This document shows, in pieces, positions 8,052-16,459 of a stretch of 64,000 nt of DNA; position 1 is the first letter of the stretch; every line of letters starts with the position of its first letter. Source of the DNA: Clostridiales bacterium Firm_16 (GTDB lineage: Bacteria; Bacillota; Clostridia; Saccharofermentanales; Saccharofermentanaceae); contig LVAV01000018.1 in the NCBI GenBank assembly GCA_001604185.1, forward strand, positions 41,260 through 105,259. The letters run 5' to 3'. The position numbers were made by a program, and so were the translations under genes. The notes under the pieces were generated by a model. That model made no database searches. It saw only the letters and a program-made list of their open reading frames with translations, and was not told the origin of the DNA.

Positions 8052-8324
8052 TGGGTTTTGTTGAAAAAAGTTACGAAATTTCGGGAAATTTCCAGATATT
8101 GCCAAGTGGCAACGTAAATTTTCGCAATTTTCGGCTTCGTTTTATCTTTTACTTAATCAGAACAACGTCTTTTGTAGTACAAAGTGAACTTAAGAACACA
8201 AATATGCAAATACTGTCAATTTTACACACCAAATTGTTCATATCATGGTATGGAAATGCGAACACAATATGGTATCAAAATGTCTTTCCACCCCAGGCAA
8301 TTGTGAACTGACACTCGTTAACAT
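8052..8324. other. AT-rich intergenic stretch without a gene
   Basis: This segment is markedly more AT-rich than its surroundings. Apart from a small TTGCC/GGCAA hairpin at 8099-8112, I see no coding frame with a ribosome binding site and no RNA fold I recognise. Confidence 0.6.
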
Positions 8325-8366
8325 AAAAAATCGCCCCCGCGTGATGCATCATCGCACGGGGACGAT
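8325..8366 (-). terminator. Intrinsic terminator of the hydratase gene
   Basis: On the minus strand, ATCGTCCCCGTG and CGCGGGGGCGAT form a GC-rich stem with a small AT-rich loop. The run TTTTTTATG follows. It starts about 60 bp after the hydratase stop codon. Confidence 0.85.
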
Positions 8367-8429
8367 CCCTTCTTATTATTCAATTATTCCTCTTTGCTGC
8401 CTTCCGGTCAGCGGAGAATTCGCTTGGCC

Positions 8430-10718
8430 TTATACTCGGTTGTAATTGATCAGGCAACCCTTGAGAATGATCTGACGTTCTTCATCAGTCAGGTCACCCA
8501 GACGCAGGTCAAATTCCTTCAGTCCGTCCTTACCGACTGTGTAGGCCTTGATGACTTCGGTCTTGTTCTCAACTGAAGCACGGATACCCGGAACAAAGAT
8601 GTAATCCAGGTTCTTGAACGGAAGCTCGCCTTCCTCGATCAGGAACGGCAGCATACCCCAGTTGATCAGGTTACTTCTGTAACGCTTGGTAGCATACTCA
8701 TTGGCAATATTGGCCCAGCCGCCCAGTACCTTCTGGCAGGAAGCAGCCTGCTCACGGGCAGAACCGTCACCCGGTTTCACGGCAAAGATGGTGGAACCGA
8801 ATCCGGTGTTGTCCTTATGAACATCCGGGAAGTCCTTCTTGATGGTCTGCATCACGTCGTAGATCTCCGGGAAGATCTCGCAGAGCTTCTGTCCGTCTTC
8901 TCTTGCCTTCTCCACCTTCTGGATCTCCTTGGCACGTCCGACATACTCCGGATCCTTACGGCTCAGTGTGAACTCGGCAAGGCCCAGCGGGTTGGAACGG
9001 TAAGAAGAAGTCTCACCGGAAGGGATCAGTTCGTCTGTGGTGGTTACCGGATCATGGATCTCGGAAACGCAACGCAGAACGAGGTTGTCGGTAAGAGCCA
9101 CCATAGCCGGCCAGTCCTTGATGTTCGGACCGAAGTGGATCTCGTGATCCGGATCTGCCACGCCCTTGGAATCGAATACACGGTTCGCATAGATATTGGA
9201 ATCGAAGAAATACTTATACTTGCCGAACTCGCCGTCGAACTCGGTAGCGGCAGTCAGCTCGCCCTGGTTCGCTGCTGTGGCTGCGATGGAACGTGCATCC
9301 ATGAGTGCCACGGAAGAGATCTGACCGTTCTGGAGCTTACTGCCTTCACGGTTCGGGAAGTTTCTCGTAGAGTGACGGATGCTGAATGCATTGTTGGCAG
9401 GTGTGTCACCGGCACCGAAGCACGGTCCGCAGAACGCGGTCTTGATGATGGCACCGGTCTCCATGATGGTAGCGGCACAGCCGTTACGAACCAGTTCCAT
9501 ATATACCGGCATGGAAGCAGGATATACGCTGAGTGTGAACTCGTTGCTTCCGATGTACTTGCCCTTGAGGATATCTGCAGCAGCGCAGATGTTCTCGAAT
9601 CCACCACCGGCACATCCGGCGATGATTCCCTGATCTACCATGAACTTACCGTTTCTTACCTTGCTTCTGAGAGAGAAATCAACGGCATCACCGAGGGAAA
9701 CCTTGGCGCGCTTCTCCACATCGTTGAGGATATCGTCCAGATTGGCCTTAAGGTCTTCGATGGTGTATGTGTTACTCGGATGGAACGGCATAGCGATCAT
9801 CGGCTTGATAGCAGAAAGATCGATCTCTACCACGCCGTCGTAGTAAGCGACTTCACCCGGATTGAGTTCCTTATAGTCTTCGGAACGGCCGTGGATATCG
9901 TAGAAGTTCTTCACCTCATCGTCGGTCTGCCAGATGGAAGACAGGCAGGTGGTCTCGGTGGTCATTACATCTACACCGATACGGAAGTCGGTGCTCAGGG
10001 ATGCAACACCCGGACCTACAAACTCCATGACCTTATTCTTTACATAACCGTTAGCAAAAACAGCGCCGATAATAGCCAGAGCTACGTCCTGCGGGCCGAC
10101 ACCCTTTACCGGTGCACCCTTAAGATAGATAGCCACCACACCCGGCATGTTGATGTCGTAGGTCTGGTTGAGGAGCTGCTTAACCAGCTCCGGTCCGCCC
10201 TCACCCATGGCCATGGTGCCCAACGCACCATAACGCGTGTGAGAATCCGAGCCCAGGATCATTTTGCCGCCACCGGCCAGCATCTCACGGGCGAACTGAT
10301 GGATAACAGCCTGATGCGGCGGTACATACACACCACCGTACTTCTTGGCACAGGAAAGACCGAACATGTGGTCATCCTCGTTGATGGTACCACCTACTGC
10401 GCAAAGCGAGTTGTGGCAGTTGGTCAGTACGTACGGTACCGGGAACTTGGTCAGTCCCGAAGCACGGGCTGTCTGGATGATACCTACGAAAGTAATGTCA
10501 TGGGATGTGAGCTTATCGAACTTGATCTTCAGCTTCTCCATGTTGCCGGAGGTATTGTGATCTCTCAGAATACCGTAAGCGATCGTCTCCTTCTTCGCTT
10601 CTTCTTTGGTTACAGACTTGCCGGTCTTGGCAGCAATGGCTGCCGCAGCCTCCTGATCGTCCGGGATGATCTCACTGCCACGCAGAAGATAGGCTCCGGA
10701 ATTAAGTAAAGAAATCAT
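8430..10718 (-). CDS. Aconitase-family hydratase (YbhJ-like)
   Basis: This 762-residue protein belongs to the aconitase/isopropylmalate isomerase superfamily of [4Fe-4S] hydro-lyases. Visible hallmarks are [11 protein letters not shown], an isolated cysteine in IIAGCAGGG and the [11 protein letters not shown] motif. Together these give the three cluster cysteines expected in the family. The length and layout resemble the uncharacterised YbhJ group more than true aconitase (about 900) or IPM isomerase subunits. The substrate is therefore not assigned; citrate isomerisation is only one option. The ATG at 10718 follows AAGGAGG by 5 nt. The in-frame ATG at 10760 has no such site. The gene is monocistronic with its own promoter and terminator, and it is divergent from a binding-protein/GGDEF fusion. 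Confidence 0.83.
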   Translation of the reverse strand: MISLLNSGAYLLRGSEIIPDDQEAAAAIAAKTGKSVTKEEAKKETIAYGILRDHNTSGNMEKLKIKFDKLTSHDITFVGIIQTARASGLTKFPVPYVLTNCHNSLCAVGGTINEDDHMFGLSCAKKYGGVYVPPHQAVIHQFAREMLAGGGKMILGSDSHTRYGALGTMAMGEGGPELVKQLLNQTYDINMPGVVAIYLKGAPVKGVGPQDVALAIIGAVFANGYVKNKVMEFVGPGVASLSTDFRIGVDVMTTETTCLSSIWQTDDEVKNFYDIHGRSEDYKELNPGEVAYYDGVVEIDLSAIKPMIAMPFHPSNTYTIEDLKANLDDILNDVEKRAKVSLGDAVDFSLRSKVRNGKFMVDQGIIAGCAGGGFENICAAADILKGKYIGSNEFTLSVYPASMPVYMELVRNGCAATIMETGAIIKTAFCGPCFGAGDTPANNAFSIRHSTRNFPNREGSKLQNGQISSVALMDARSIAATAANQGELTAATEFDGEFGKYKYFFDSNIYANRVFDSKGVADPDHEIHFGPNIKDWPAMVALTDNLVLRCVSEIHDPVTTTDELIPSGETSSYRSNPLGLAEFTLSRKDPEYVGRAKEIQKVEKAREDGQKLCEIFPEIYDVMQTIKKDFPDVHKDNTGFGSTIFAVKPGDGSAREQAASCQKVLGGWANIANEYATKRYRSNLINWGMLPFLIEEGELPFKNLDYIFVPGIRASVENKTEVIKAYTVGKDGLKEFDLRLGDLTDEERQIILKGCLINYNRV

Positions 10719-10741
10719 AGAAACCTCCTTGATATACACAG

Positions 10742-10784
10742 GATCAAGATTCTTATGCAAAAACTCTTGCGCCCCATCTTGATC
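10742..10784 (-). promoter_or_regulatory. Inverted repeat in the 5' leader of the hydratase gene
   Basis: GATCAAGAT (10742-10750) is exactly complementary to ATCTTGATC (10776-10784), with 25 nt between them. The pair lies between the promoter and the ribosome binding site. In RNA it would form a 9-bp stem just ahead of the translation start region. Alternatively it is a DNA operator. I do not recognise it as a known riboswitch. Confidence 0.5.
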
Positions 10785-10804
10785 TTTCGATACTAAACAT
10801 ACTT

Positions 10805-10832
10805 ATTATATGGAAATCGAGGGAAGTTGCAA
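10805..10832 (-). promoter_or_regulatory. Promoter of the hydratase gene
   Basis: On the minus strand, TTGCAA (10827-10832) and TATAAT (10805-10810) are separated by 16 bp. They give a leader of about 80 nt before the ATG at 10718. Confidence 0.7.
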
Positions 10833-11013
10833 GAACAACACGGGAAGGAACCTTCATGTATCCTCACTTTTCGTCATTCATTCTCCCTCCCCGGCCGTCT
10901 GCCGACAGACCGGGAGGCAAAAAAGTGTTCATAACTTCGCAACAATTCTTGCGATTCTTTGTAGTACTATGATATTGGTAATCATATGCTCTGAAAGGAT
11001 CAGGAGTTACGCA

Positions 11014-12978
11014 ATGGACACAAGAAAGAAAGTAGCAGTATTCTCTGCCAACATCTACGAACCCATGACCCATGCCATCCAGGAAGGCATCAGCAAGGCT
11101 GCCCTGGAGCTTGGAATCAAGGTCATTTATTTTGCCAGCTTTAGTGATTCCTTCAGCGGCAAGATCTACGAGCAGTATAGAAACTACGACGAGGGTGACG
11201 TTGTCTCCTTCGAGCTTCCGGATCTGGACGATTTCGACGGCATCATCCGTATCGACCTGTCTTATGGTCCTTATACCCTGGAGCATCTGGACGCACGTCT
11301 TGCCAAGACCAATATCCCGGTCATCAACGTGGGCGGCTACGATGAGCGTTATTTCAACGTCGTCAGCACCGAGGGCGATGCCTTCACTAACATTGTGGAC
11401 CACCTGGTCAATGTGCATGGCTGCAAAGATATCTACCACATCGCCGGTCTTCGTGAGAGAAGTTTCACCCAGCCCCGTATCGACGCCTATCGCAGAGGTC
11501 TGGAGAAGAACGGCATTCCTTATGACGAGAACAAGGTCTACTACGGTACACTGTGGCACGATTGCGGTGAACCGGCACTGGACTATATCCTGGAAGACTG
11601 CAAGAAGAACGGCAAGAAATATCCGGACGCCATCGTCTGCGCCAACGACTACTCGGCCGTTGGTCTCATCGGCGCCTGCCACGCCCGCGGCATCGATGTT
11701 CCGGGCGATCTTCTTGTTACCGGTTACGATGGTCTGGAAGAAGCCAAGCAAGGTTACCCCTCCATCACTACCGGAGTCCAGCCTTTCTACCAGGCAGGAT
11801 ACGAGGGCATCTATTCATTGACAAAGATGTGGGACGGAGTCGACATGGGCGAGAATCTTCTCATCCCGGCCGAGCTTCTGTGTAACCAGTCCTGTGGCTG
11901 CAAAACCATGAATTCCTATAACGTGGACGATATCCGAAGCATTTACACCCAGCGTCTGGACCGTGTGTCTGATCTGGCCCAGGCCACTACCGGCCTGATC
12001 CTGAGCATCTCCAGTTCCAGTACCATGGAGGAATGTTTCCGGGAGATCACGCGGAATTCCGCTATTGATTCCGGATTTACCAACATGCTCTTGTGTCTGG
12101 CTCCCGACTGGGAGAATCAGCGCATCATCGGAGAAGATTTCTCGAAGCTCGATGAGGAGATGACAGTCGTAGCCGGCTTCATCGGCGACAAGCCCGTCAA
12201 GCGTGAGACCTTCCGAAAGCAGGACCTGCTCCCTCCGAAGCTGCTGGCGGATCCGAATCCGTACTACATTTTCTCGATCCACCATCTTCAGTATTACATG
12301 GGATATCTCATCGTATCTCCTCAGAACCAGGCTTTCGAAGCCATGTTCATGAAGTCCTGGCTGGTTAACCTCGGTTCCATGCTGGAGAACTGGAGAATCC
12401 GTCAGAAACTGAATATGGCTGTCCAGCGAATGGAGAATCTCTACAACCGAGACATGCTGACGAACCTATATAACCGTCACGGCTATGAACAGTTCTTCGC
12501 CGACATCTTCCAGGAGTGCCGGGCAAAGCGGATTCCCATGTGTGTCATGATGATCGACATGGACGACCTCAAGCTTGTCAACGATAACTACGGCCACGCC
12601 GAGGGCGACTACAGCCTCTGCACCATCGCCGACGGCATGCGTTTCGCCTCCACCAACGGAGAAGTCTGTCTGCGAACCGGCGGTGACGAATTCGTCGTAC
12701 TGGCCAAGAATTATTCCGAAGTCAAGGCTACGACCTATTCCAAGACTTTGTGTGAATTCATCGCCAACCGCATCTCCCGCGACAAGAAGAAATACAGTTT
12801 TCAGGTCAGCATCGGCGTCTGCATCAAGGTACCGCCGAAGGAGATCCCCGAAGCGAATCCAGGCGACAATGGCGAGTTGAGCGAGGACACCATCCGCGAC
12901 TTCTCCGAGGAATATCTCCGTATCGCCGATGCCGAGATGTACGAAGAGAAGAAAGCCCACAAAGCAGGACGCGATTAA
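11014..12978 (+). CDS. LacI/periplasmic-binding-type sensor domain fused to GGDEF (diguanylate cyclase)
   Basis: The 654-residue protein starts directly with a type I periplasmic-binding fold, as in LacI-family effector domains (about residues 1-290). Segments such as DAIVCANDYSAVG and LLVTGYDGLEEA are typical. There is no signal peptide and no helix-turn-helix, so it should be a cytoplasmic ligand sensor. A Cys-containing linker (SCGC, about 293) and a GAF-like middle region (about 320-465) lead to a C-terminal GGDEF domain. That domain has an intact GGDEF signature (RTGGDEF, about 556) and no RxxD inhibitory site. Likely output is c-di-GMP synthesis in response to a sugar or other small molecule, which is inference. 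The ATG at 11014 has CAGGAG 8 bases upstream. The open frame upstream of it lacks one. Confidence 0.85.
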   Translation: MDTRKKVAVFSANIYEPMTHAIQEGISKAALELGIKVIYFASFSDSFSGKIYEQYRNYDEGDVVSFELPDLDDFDGIIRIDLSYGPYTLEHLDARLAKTNIPVINVGGYDERYFNVVSTEGDAFTNIVDHLVNVHGCKDIYHIAGLRERSFTQPRIDAYRRGLEKNGIPYDENKVYYGTLWHDCGEPALDYILEDCKKNGKKYPDAIVCANDYSAVGLIGACHARGIDVPGDLLVTGYDGLEEAKQGYPSITTGVQPFYQAGYEGIYSLTKMWDGVDMGENLLIPAELLCNQSCGCKTMNSYNVDDIRSIYTQRLDRVSDLAQATTGLILSISSSSTMEECFREITRNSAIDSGFTNMLLCLAPDWENQRIIGEDFSKLDEEMTVVAGFIGDKPVKRETFRKQDLLPPKLLADPNPYYIFSIHHLQYYMGYLIVSPQNQAFEAMFMKSWLVNLGSMLENWRIRQKLNMAVQRMENLYNRDMLTNLYNRHGYEQFFADIFQECRAKRIPMCVMMIDMDDLKLVNDNYGHAEGDYSLCTIADGMRFASTNGEVCLRTGGDEFVVLAKNYSEVKATTYSKTLCEFIANRISRDKKKYSFQVSIGVCIKVPPKEIPEANPGDNGELSEDTIRDFSEEYLRIADAEMYEEKKAHKAGRD

Positions 12979-13016
12979 AGAGCTTCGTATACTCTCTGAC
13001 AAACAAGTCTACGCAA

Positions 13017-13052
13017 TAGGACGGAAGTACAATTACCTGCACTTCCGTCCTA
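13017..13052. terminator. Bidirectional intrinsic terminator
   Basis: TAGGACGGAAGT (13017-13028) pairs perfectly with ACTTCCGTCCTA (13041-13052). On the plus strand a CACTTTTTA tail follows. It separates the convergent GGDEF fusion gene and polyphosphate kinase gene. Confidence 0.85.
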
Positions 13053-13090
13053 CACTTTTTACTTCAAAAACTCTCGCCTCGTGGGTTCTG

Positions 13091-14563
13091 TTATTTGAGT
13101 TTCTTCTCCAACTCTTCGATGACGATCTCCAGTGCTTTGATACGCGCATATTTCTTATCCACGGATTCCAGAATATGCCACGGCGCGAACTTCGTGCTGG
13201 TCTTGGCGATCATCTCGTTGATGGCGTCTTCGTAGACATCCCACTTCTCACGATTGCGCCAGTCCTCCTCCGTGATCTTCCACTGCTTCTCCGGTGTATT
13301 CTGACGATCGGTAAATCTTTCCAGCTGGGTATCCTTATCGATCTGTACCCAGAACTTGATGATCACCGCACCCCAGTCGTCCAGTTCTTTCTCGAATTCA
13401 TTGATCTCGTTATAGGCCCGCTTCCAGTCGTTCTCGGAGCAGAATCCTTCAATCCTTTCCACCATGACACGACCATACCATGTGCGGTCGAAGATCGCCA
13501 CATGTCCGTCTTTCGGAAGACGTGTCCAGAAACGCCACAGATAGTGACGTGCCTTCTCATGCGGCTCCGGGCTGGCAATGGGATGTACTTCATAGCCACG
13601 CGGATCCAGCGCCTCGGCGATACGCTTGATGTTGCCTCCTTTACCGGCCGCATCCCATCCCTCGTATGCAATGATCAGCGGCACACGTTTTCTGTATAGA
13701 CGGTTATGCAGTTCAGAAAGACGATCCTGGAGCTTATCCAGTTTCTCCTTATACTCCTCGTCGGTCAGTTCTTTTCCCTCCAGAGGAATTTCAGAAAGCT
13801 TCGGCATCTTCACCAGCGGGAAAGTATTCTGCAGAAGCGGCACAGCCAGCGAGTGATTCTGCAGCGCGATCTCGATGCCCTCATTCATGCGCTCGAGGAC
13901 CTGCAGCTCCGTCCACTTCTCGGACTTCGCATCCACGATATACCACGGCGCCGACGACGTATCCGTATCCTCGAGATACTTCTCGAAGATCTTCTCACAG
14001 GCTTTGTAGTGCTTGTTCTGCCACACATCGCCTTCACTGACACGCCACTTGGTATCGATATCTTCCTTCAAGGCATCGATGCGTTTCTTCTGCTCGTTTT
14101 CCGATATATGCATGAAAAATTTCAGCACCAGGTATCCGTTATCTGTCAGTTGTCTTTCGAACCTTCTGATGCTGGCAATACGCTTCTCATAAAGGGTGTC
14201 GGACAAGTCACCATTCAGGCGGTCCATCACGATCTCGTTCATCCAGCCCGTGTTATAGAAACGGAATTTTCCTGCTTCCGGAAGCGCTTCAAAGTATCTG
14301 CAGAGGAATGGTTTTCTCTTCTCCAGATCTGTCGGCATATCGAAGGTCGCGACCTTATAGAAACGCGGGTCGATATTGTTGATGACATTACCGATAAGAG
14401 TACCCTTACCGGCCGTGCCCCAGCCTTCGACAAGAACCACCACCGGTAGCTTATTGTCCTTGATCTTGTTCTGATTCACAAAAAGAAGATCTTCCTGTTC
14501 CTTCAACCGGGATTTCAGGATATCCTTCTCAGGCTTCTCGTTCAGATATGCGTTCTTGAGCAC
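13091..14563 (-). CDS. pap: Two-domain polyphosphate kinase 2 (polyphosphate:AMP phosphotransferase type)
   Basis: The 490-residue protein is a tandem duplication of the PPK2 domain, as in class II enzymes that transfer phosphate from polyphosphate to AMP. The first domain has a Walker A variant, EGWGTAGKGT (about residue 46). The second has the canonical EGWDAAGKGG (about 302), followed by the lid motif DRTWYGRVMVER. The family's C-terminal domain is usually the active one, and the degenerate first P-loop agrees with that. I chose the GTG at 14563 because AAGGAGG lies 8 nt upstream. The in-frame TTG at 14587 would overlap that ribosome binding site. No neighbour shares its operon. A TAGAAT box at 14606-14611 could be the -10. 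Confidence 0.86.
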   Translation of the reverse strand: MLKNAYLNEKPEKDILKSRLKEQEDLLFVNQNKIKDNKLPVVVLVEGWGTAGKGTLIGNVINNIDPRFYKVATFDMPTDLEKRKPFLCRYFEALPEAGKFRFYNTGWMNEIVMDRLNGDLSDTLYEKRIASIRRFERQLTDNGYLVLKFFMHISENEQKKRIDALKEDIDTKWRVSEGDVWQNKHYKACEKIFEKYLEDTDTSSAPWYIVDAKSEKWTELQVLERMNEGIEIALQNHSLAVPLLQNTFPLVKMPKLSEIPLEGKELTDEEYKEKLDKLQDRLSELHNRLYRKRVPLIIAYEGWDAAGKGGNIKRIAEALDPRGYEVHPIASPEPHEKARHYLWRFWTRLPKDGHVAIFDRTWYGRVMVERIEGFCSENDWKRAYNEINEFEKELDDWGAVIIKFWVQIDKDTQLERFTDRQNTPEKQWKITEEDWRNREKWDVYEDAINEMIAKTSTKFAPWHILESVDKKYARIKALEIVIEELEKKLK

Positions 14564-14663
14564 GGTCACCGCCTCCTTCAAAATCAAGATTTTAGTAGTA
14601 CTCTCATTCTATCACGTTTGGATATGTCGCGAGAATCCTTTTCGGAAGCGGTCCCACGCAGAT

Positions 14664-14830
14664 GACTCACTTCTCCGATTTTCTGAATCACATTTGTAGA
14701 TCGATCGCTTTTTCGGATTCTTTCGACGAGTGTTTCCGCAGGGCAAAGCCCGAGGACCAACGAGGAGGAAGATCCGAAAAAAAACGATCGTATTCAGAAA
14801 TCGGTTATCAGAAAATCGGAGAAATGAGTC
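14664..14830 (-). repeat. Long imperfect inverted repeat with conserved GTCCTC...TGCG apex, downstream of cls
   Basis: Two arms of about 58 nt (14664-14720 and 14771-14830) are largely complementary. The outer 23 bp match with one change and the inner CGATCG plus TTTTTCGGAT also match. The right arm includes the last codons of cls. In the cls transcript the apex (14734-14760) reads GGTCCTC, a GGGC-TTT-GCCC stem, then TGCGGAA. The same apex occurs after prfC and thrC. The long hairpin could terminate cls transcription or protect its 3' end. Confidence 0.75.
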
Positions 14831-16343
14831 GAAGTACCAGACGGAACAAACTCCATGCTTTGTGGTAGTTGAGTTCCTCCGGCAGTACCTCATCTGACTC
14901 TTCGAATGACTTCAGGAGATCCTGTGTCACTTCGTGAACGGTGTCAGTATTGCACATCCATACGGCACTTTCGAAATGCAGGTACAGACTTCTGTAGTCC
15001 CAGTTTACCGAGCCGACGATAGCGGCGCGATCGTCAATGACGACGGTCTTGGAGTGCATGAATCCCGGAGTGTATTCATAGACATGTACACCTCCGCGTA
15101 CCAGGTCACGGTAATAAGAACGGGTGGCCTGGTGGATCATCCACTTATCGTATTTACTCGGTGCCACGATGCGGACATCCAAACCGCTTTTCGCCGCAAG
15201 GCAGAGTGCCGATATCATGTTCTCATCCAGGATCAGATACGGGGTACTGATGTAGATCGATTTCTTGGCGGCGGTGATCATGTTCATGTATACATTCTCA
15301 CCTACGTATTCACGATCGATAGGTGTATCACAATATGGCTGTACGAACCCGTCGTTATGGATCGGACACGGCTCGTCTTTCCAAGGATAGAAATCACTGA
15401 TCTTCTCTTCTTCCGTGCTGAAACTCATCCATACCTGAAGGACGAATACTGTCAGACTCCAGGCACCTTCGCCTTCGAGCATGACAGCGGAATCTTTCCA
15501 GTATCCGAAGCGTTCTTTCTCATTTACATATTCATCGGCCAGATTCAGGCCTCCGCAGAAAGCGATCTTACCGTCGATGGATGCGATCTTTCTGTGGTTA
15601 CGGTTATTCTGAATAGTCGTAAAGAAAGGACGGAAAGGATTGAAGATCTGGCACTTGATACCCAGCGCTTTCATCTGCTCCGGGAAGTCCGAAGGAAGAC
15701 TCAGGAAACATCCCATATCGTCATACATCAGACGCACATCAACACCGGATTTTGCCTTCTCTTTTAAGATCTCCAGAATGGAATCCCAGAATACACCTTC
15801 ACCGATGGTGAAGTACTCCAGGAAGATATAATTCTCCGCCAGGCGAAGCTTCTCCAGAAATATCGGCCAGAACCGTTCGCCCGGAGAAAGATATTGTGTC
15901 GTCGTGTTCTTATAGACGGGGAAATGCATGGTGTTCTGAAGATAATCTACATTACGAAGATACTCCGGGAATTCCTCTTCGATCTCATCTCGAACTTCCA
16001 CGGATTCAGGAAGATCTTCGGCAGAATCTTCTACTGTTTTCTGCAGATTCTTGGCGTAGTATGCAGTAGTCATCTGAGTATTGAGGAACACATAAAGCAC
16101 GCCGCCGAAAACCGGGAACATCAGGATCAGGAATACCCAGATCAGACGGTATCCACCCTTATCGTTCTTACTGACCACATAAAGCGCAACAATTACGCTG
16201 ATCACACGGAACAATACGGATGCGATATCCGAATAAAGTGTACCCGCAGCAATCAGGAAAATAAACGATGCAATTTCAATCAGCAGGATCAGAATGATCA
16301 CTGCTCGTCTCATTAAAAGAGACTGAAACCATTGTTTGCGCAT
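14808..16343 (-). CDS. cls: Cardiolipin synthase (PLD superfamily)
   Basis: This 511-residue membrane enzyme condenses two phosphatidylglycerol molecules into cardiolipin. Two or three N-terminal membrane segments (about residues 14-105) precede two phospholipase D HKD motifs. These are NHRKIASIDGK (about 250) and MHSKTVVIDD (about 430), the catalytic pair of the family. The length is close to the usual 480-510. The ATG at 16343 follows GGAGGAG. A TTGACT box at 16391-16396 with an AT-rich -10 (about 16368-16373, spacer 17) could be its promoter. Its final codons are part of the long inverted repeat downstream, which may act as its terminator. Confidence 0.92.
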   Translation of the reverse strand: MRKQWFQSLLMRRAVIILILLIEIASFIFLIAAGTLYSDIASVLFRVISVIVALYVVSKNDKGGYRLIWVFLILMFPVFGGVLYVFLNTQMTTAYYAKNLQKTVEDSAEDLPESVEVRDEIEEEFPEYLRNVDYLQNTMHFPVYKNTTTQYLSPGERFWPIFLEKLRLAENYIFLEYFTIGEGVFWDSILEILKEKAKSGVDVRLMYDDMGCFLSLPSDFPEQMKALGIKCQIFNPFRPFFTTIQNNRNHRKIASIDGKIAFCGGLNLADEYVNEKERFGYWKDSAVMLEGEGAWSLTVFVLQVWMSFSTEEEKISDFYPWKDEPCPIHNDGFVQPYCDTPIDREYVGENVYMNMITAAKKSIYISTPYLILDENMISALCLAAKSGLDVRIVAPSKYDKWMIHQATRSYYRDLVRGGVHVYEYTPGFMHSKTVVIDDRAAIVGSVNWDYRSLYLHFESAVWMCNTDTVHEVTQDLLKSFEESDEVLPEELNYHKAWSLFRLVLRLISPIF

Positions 16344-16459
16344 AGGCTCCTCCTCAACTCCCTATATAATTATCAACATTCTGAAAATTAAGTCAAATAT
16401 GTGTACTATTTTTGACATTGCTGCGCTACAATTTCTATGTAAGTGAAGGAGATGGTTTT

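Noticed and set aside
8817..10709. 630-codon open frame on the plus strand opposite the hydratase
   Set aside because: It lacks a ribosome binding site and any recognisable domain, and it exists because the true gene on the minus strand has third-position bias. The hydratase has clear motifs, promoter and terminator.
10810..11013. N-terminal extension of the GGDEF fusion protein to 10810
   Set aside because: No ribosome site at 10810. The extension covers the hydratase promoter region, and a good AGGAG site precedes the ATG at 11014.
14701..14790. Small open frames inside the long inverted repeat after cls
   Set aside because: They are created by the self-complementary arms, lack start signals and overlap the conserved hairpin apex.
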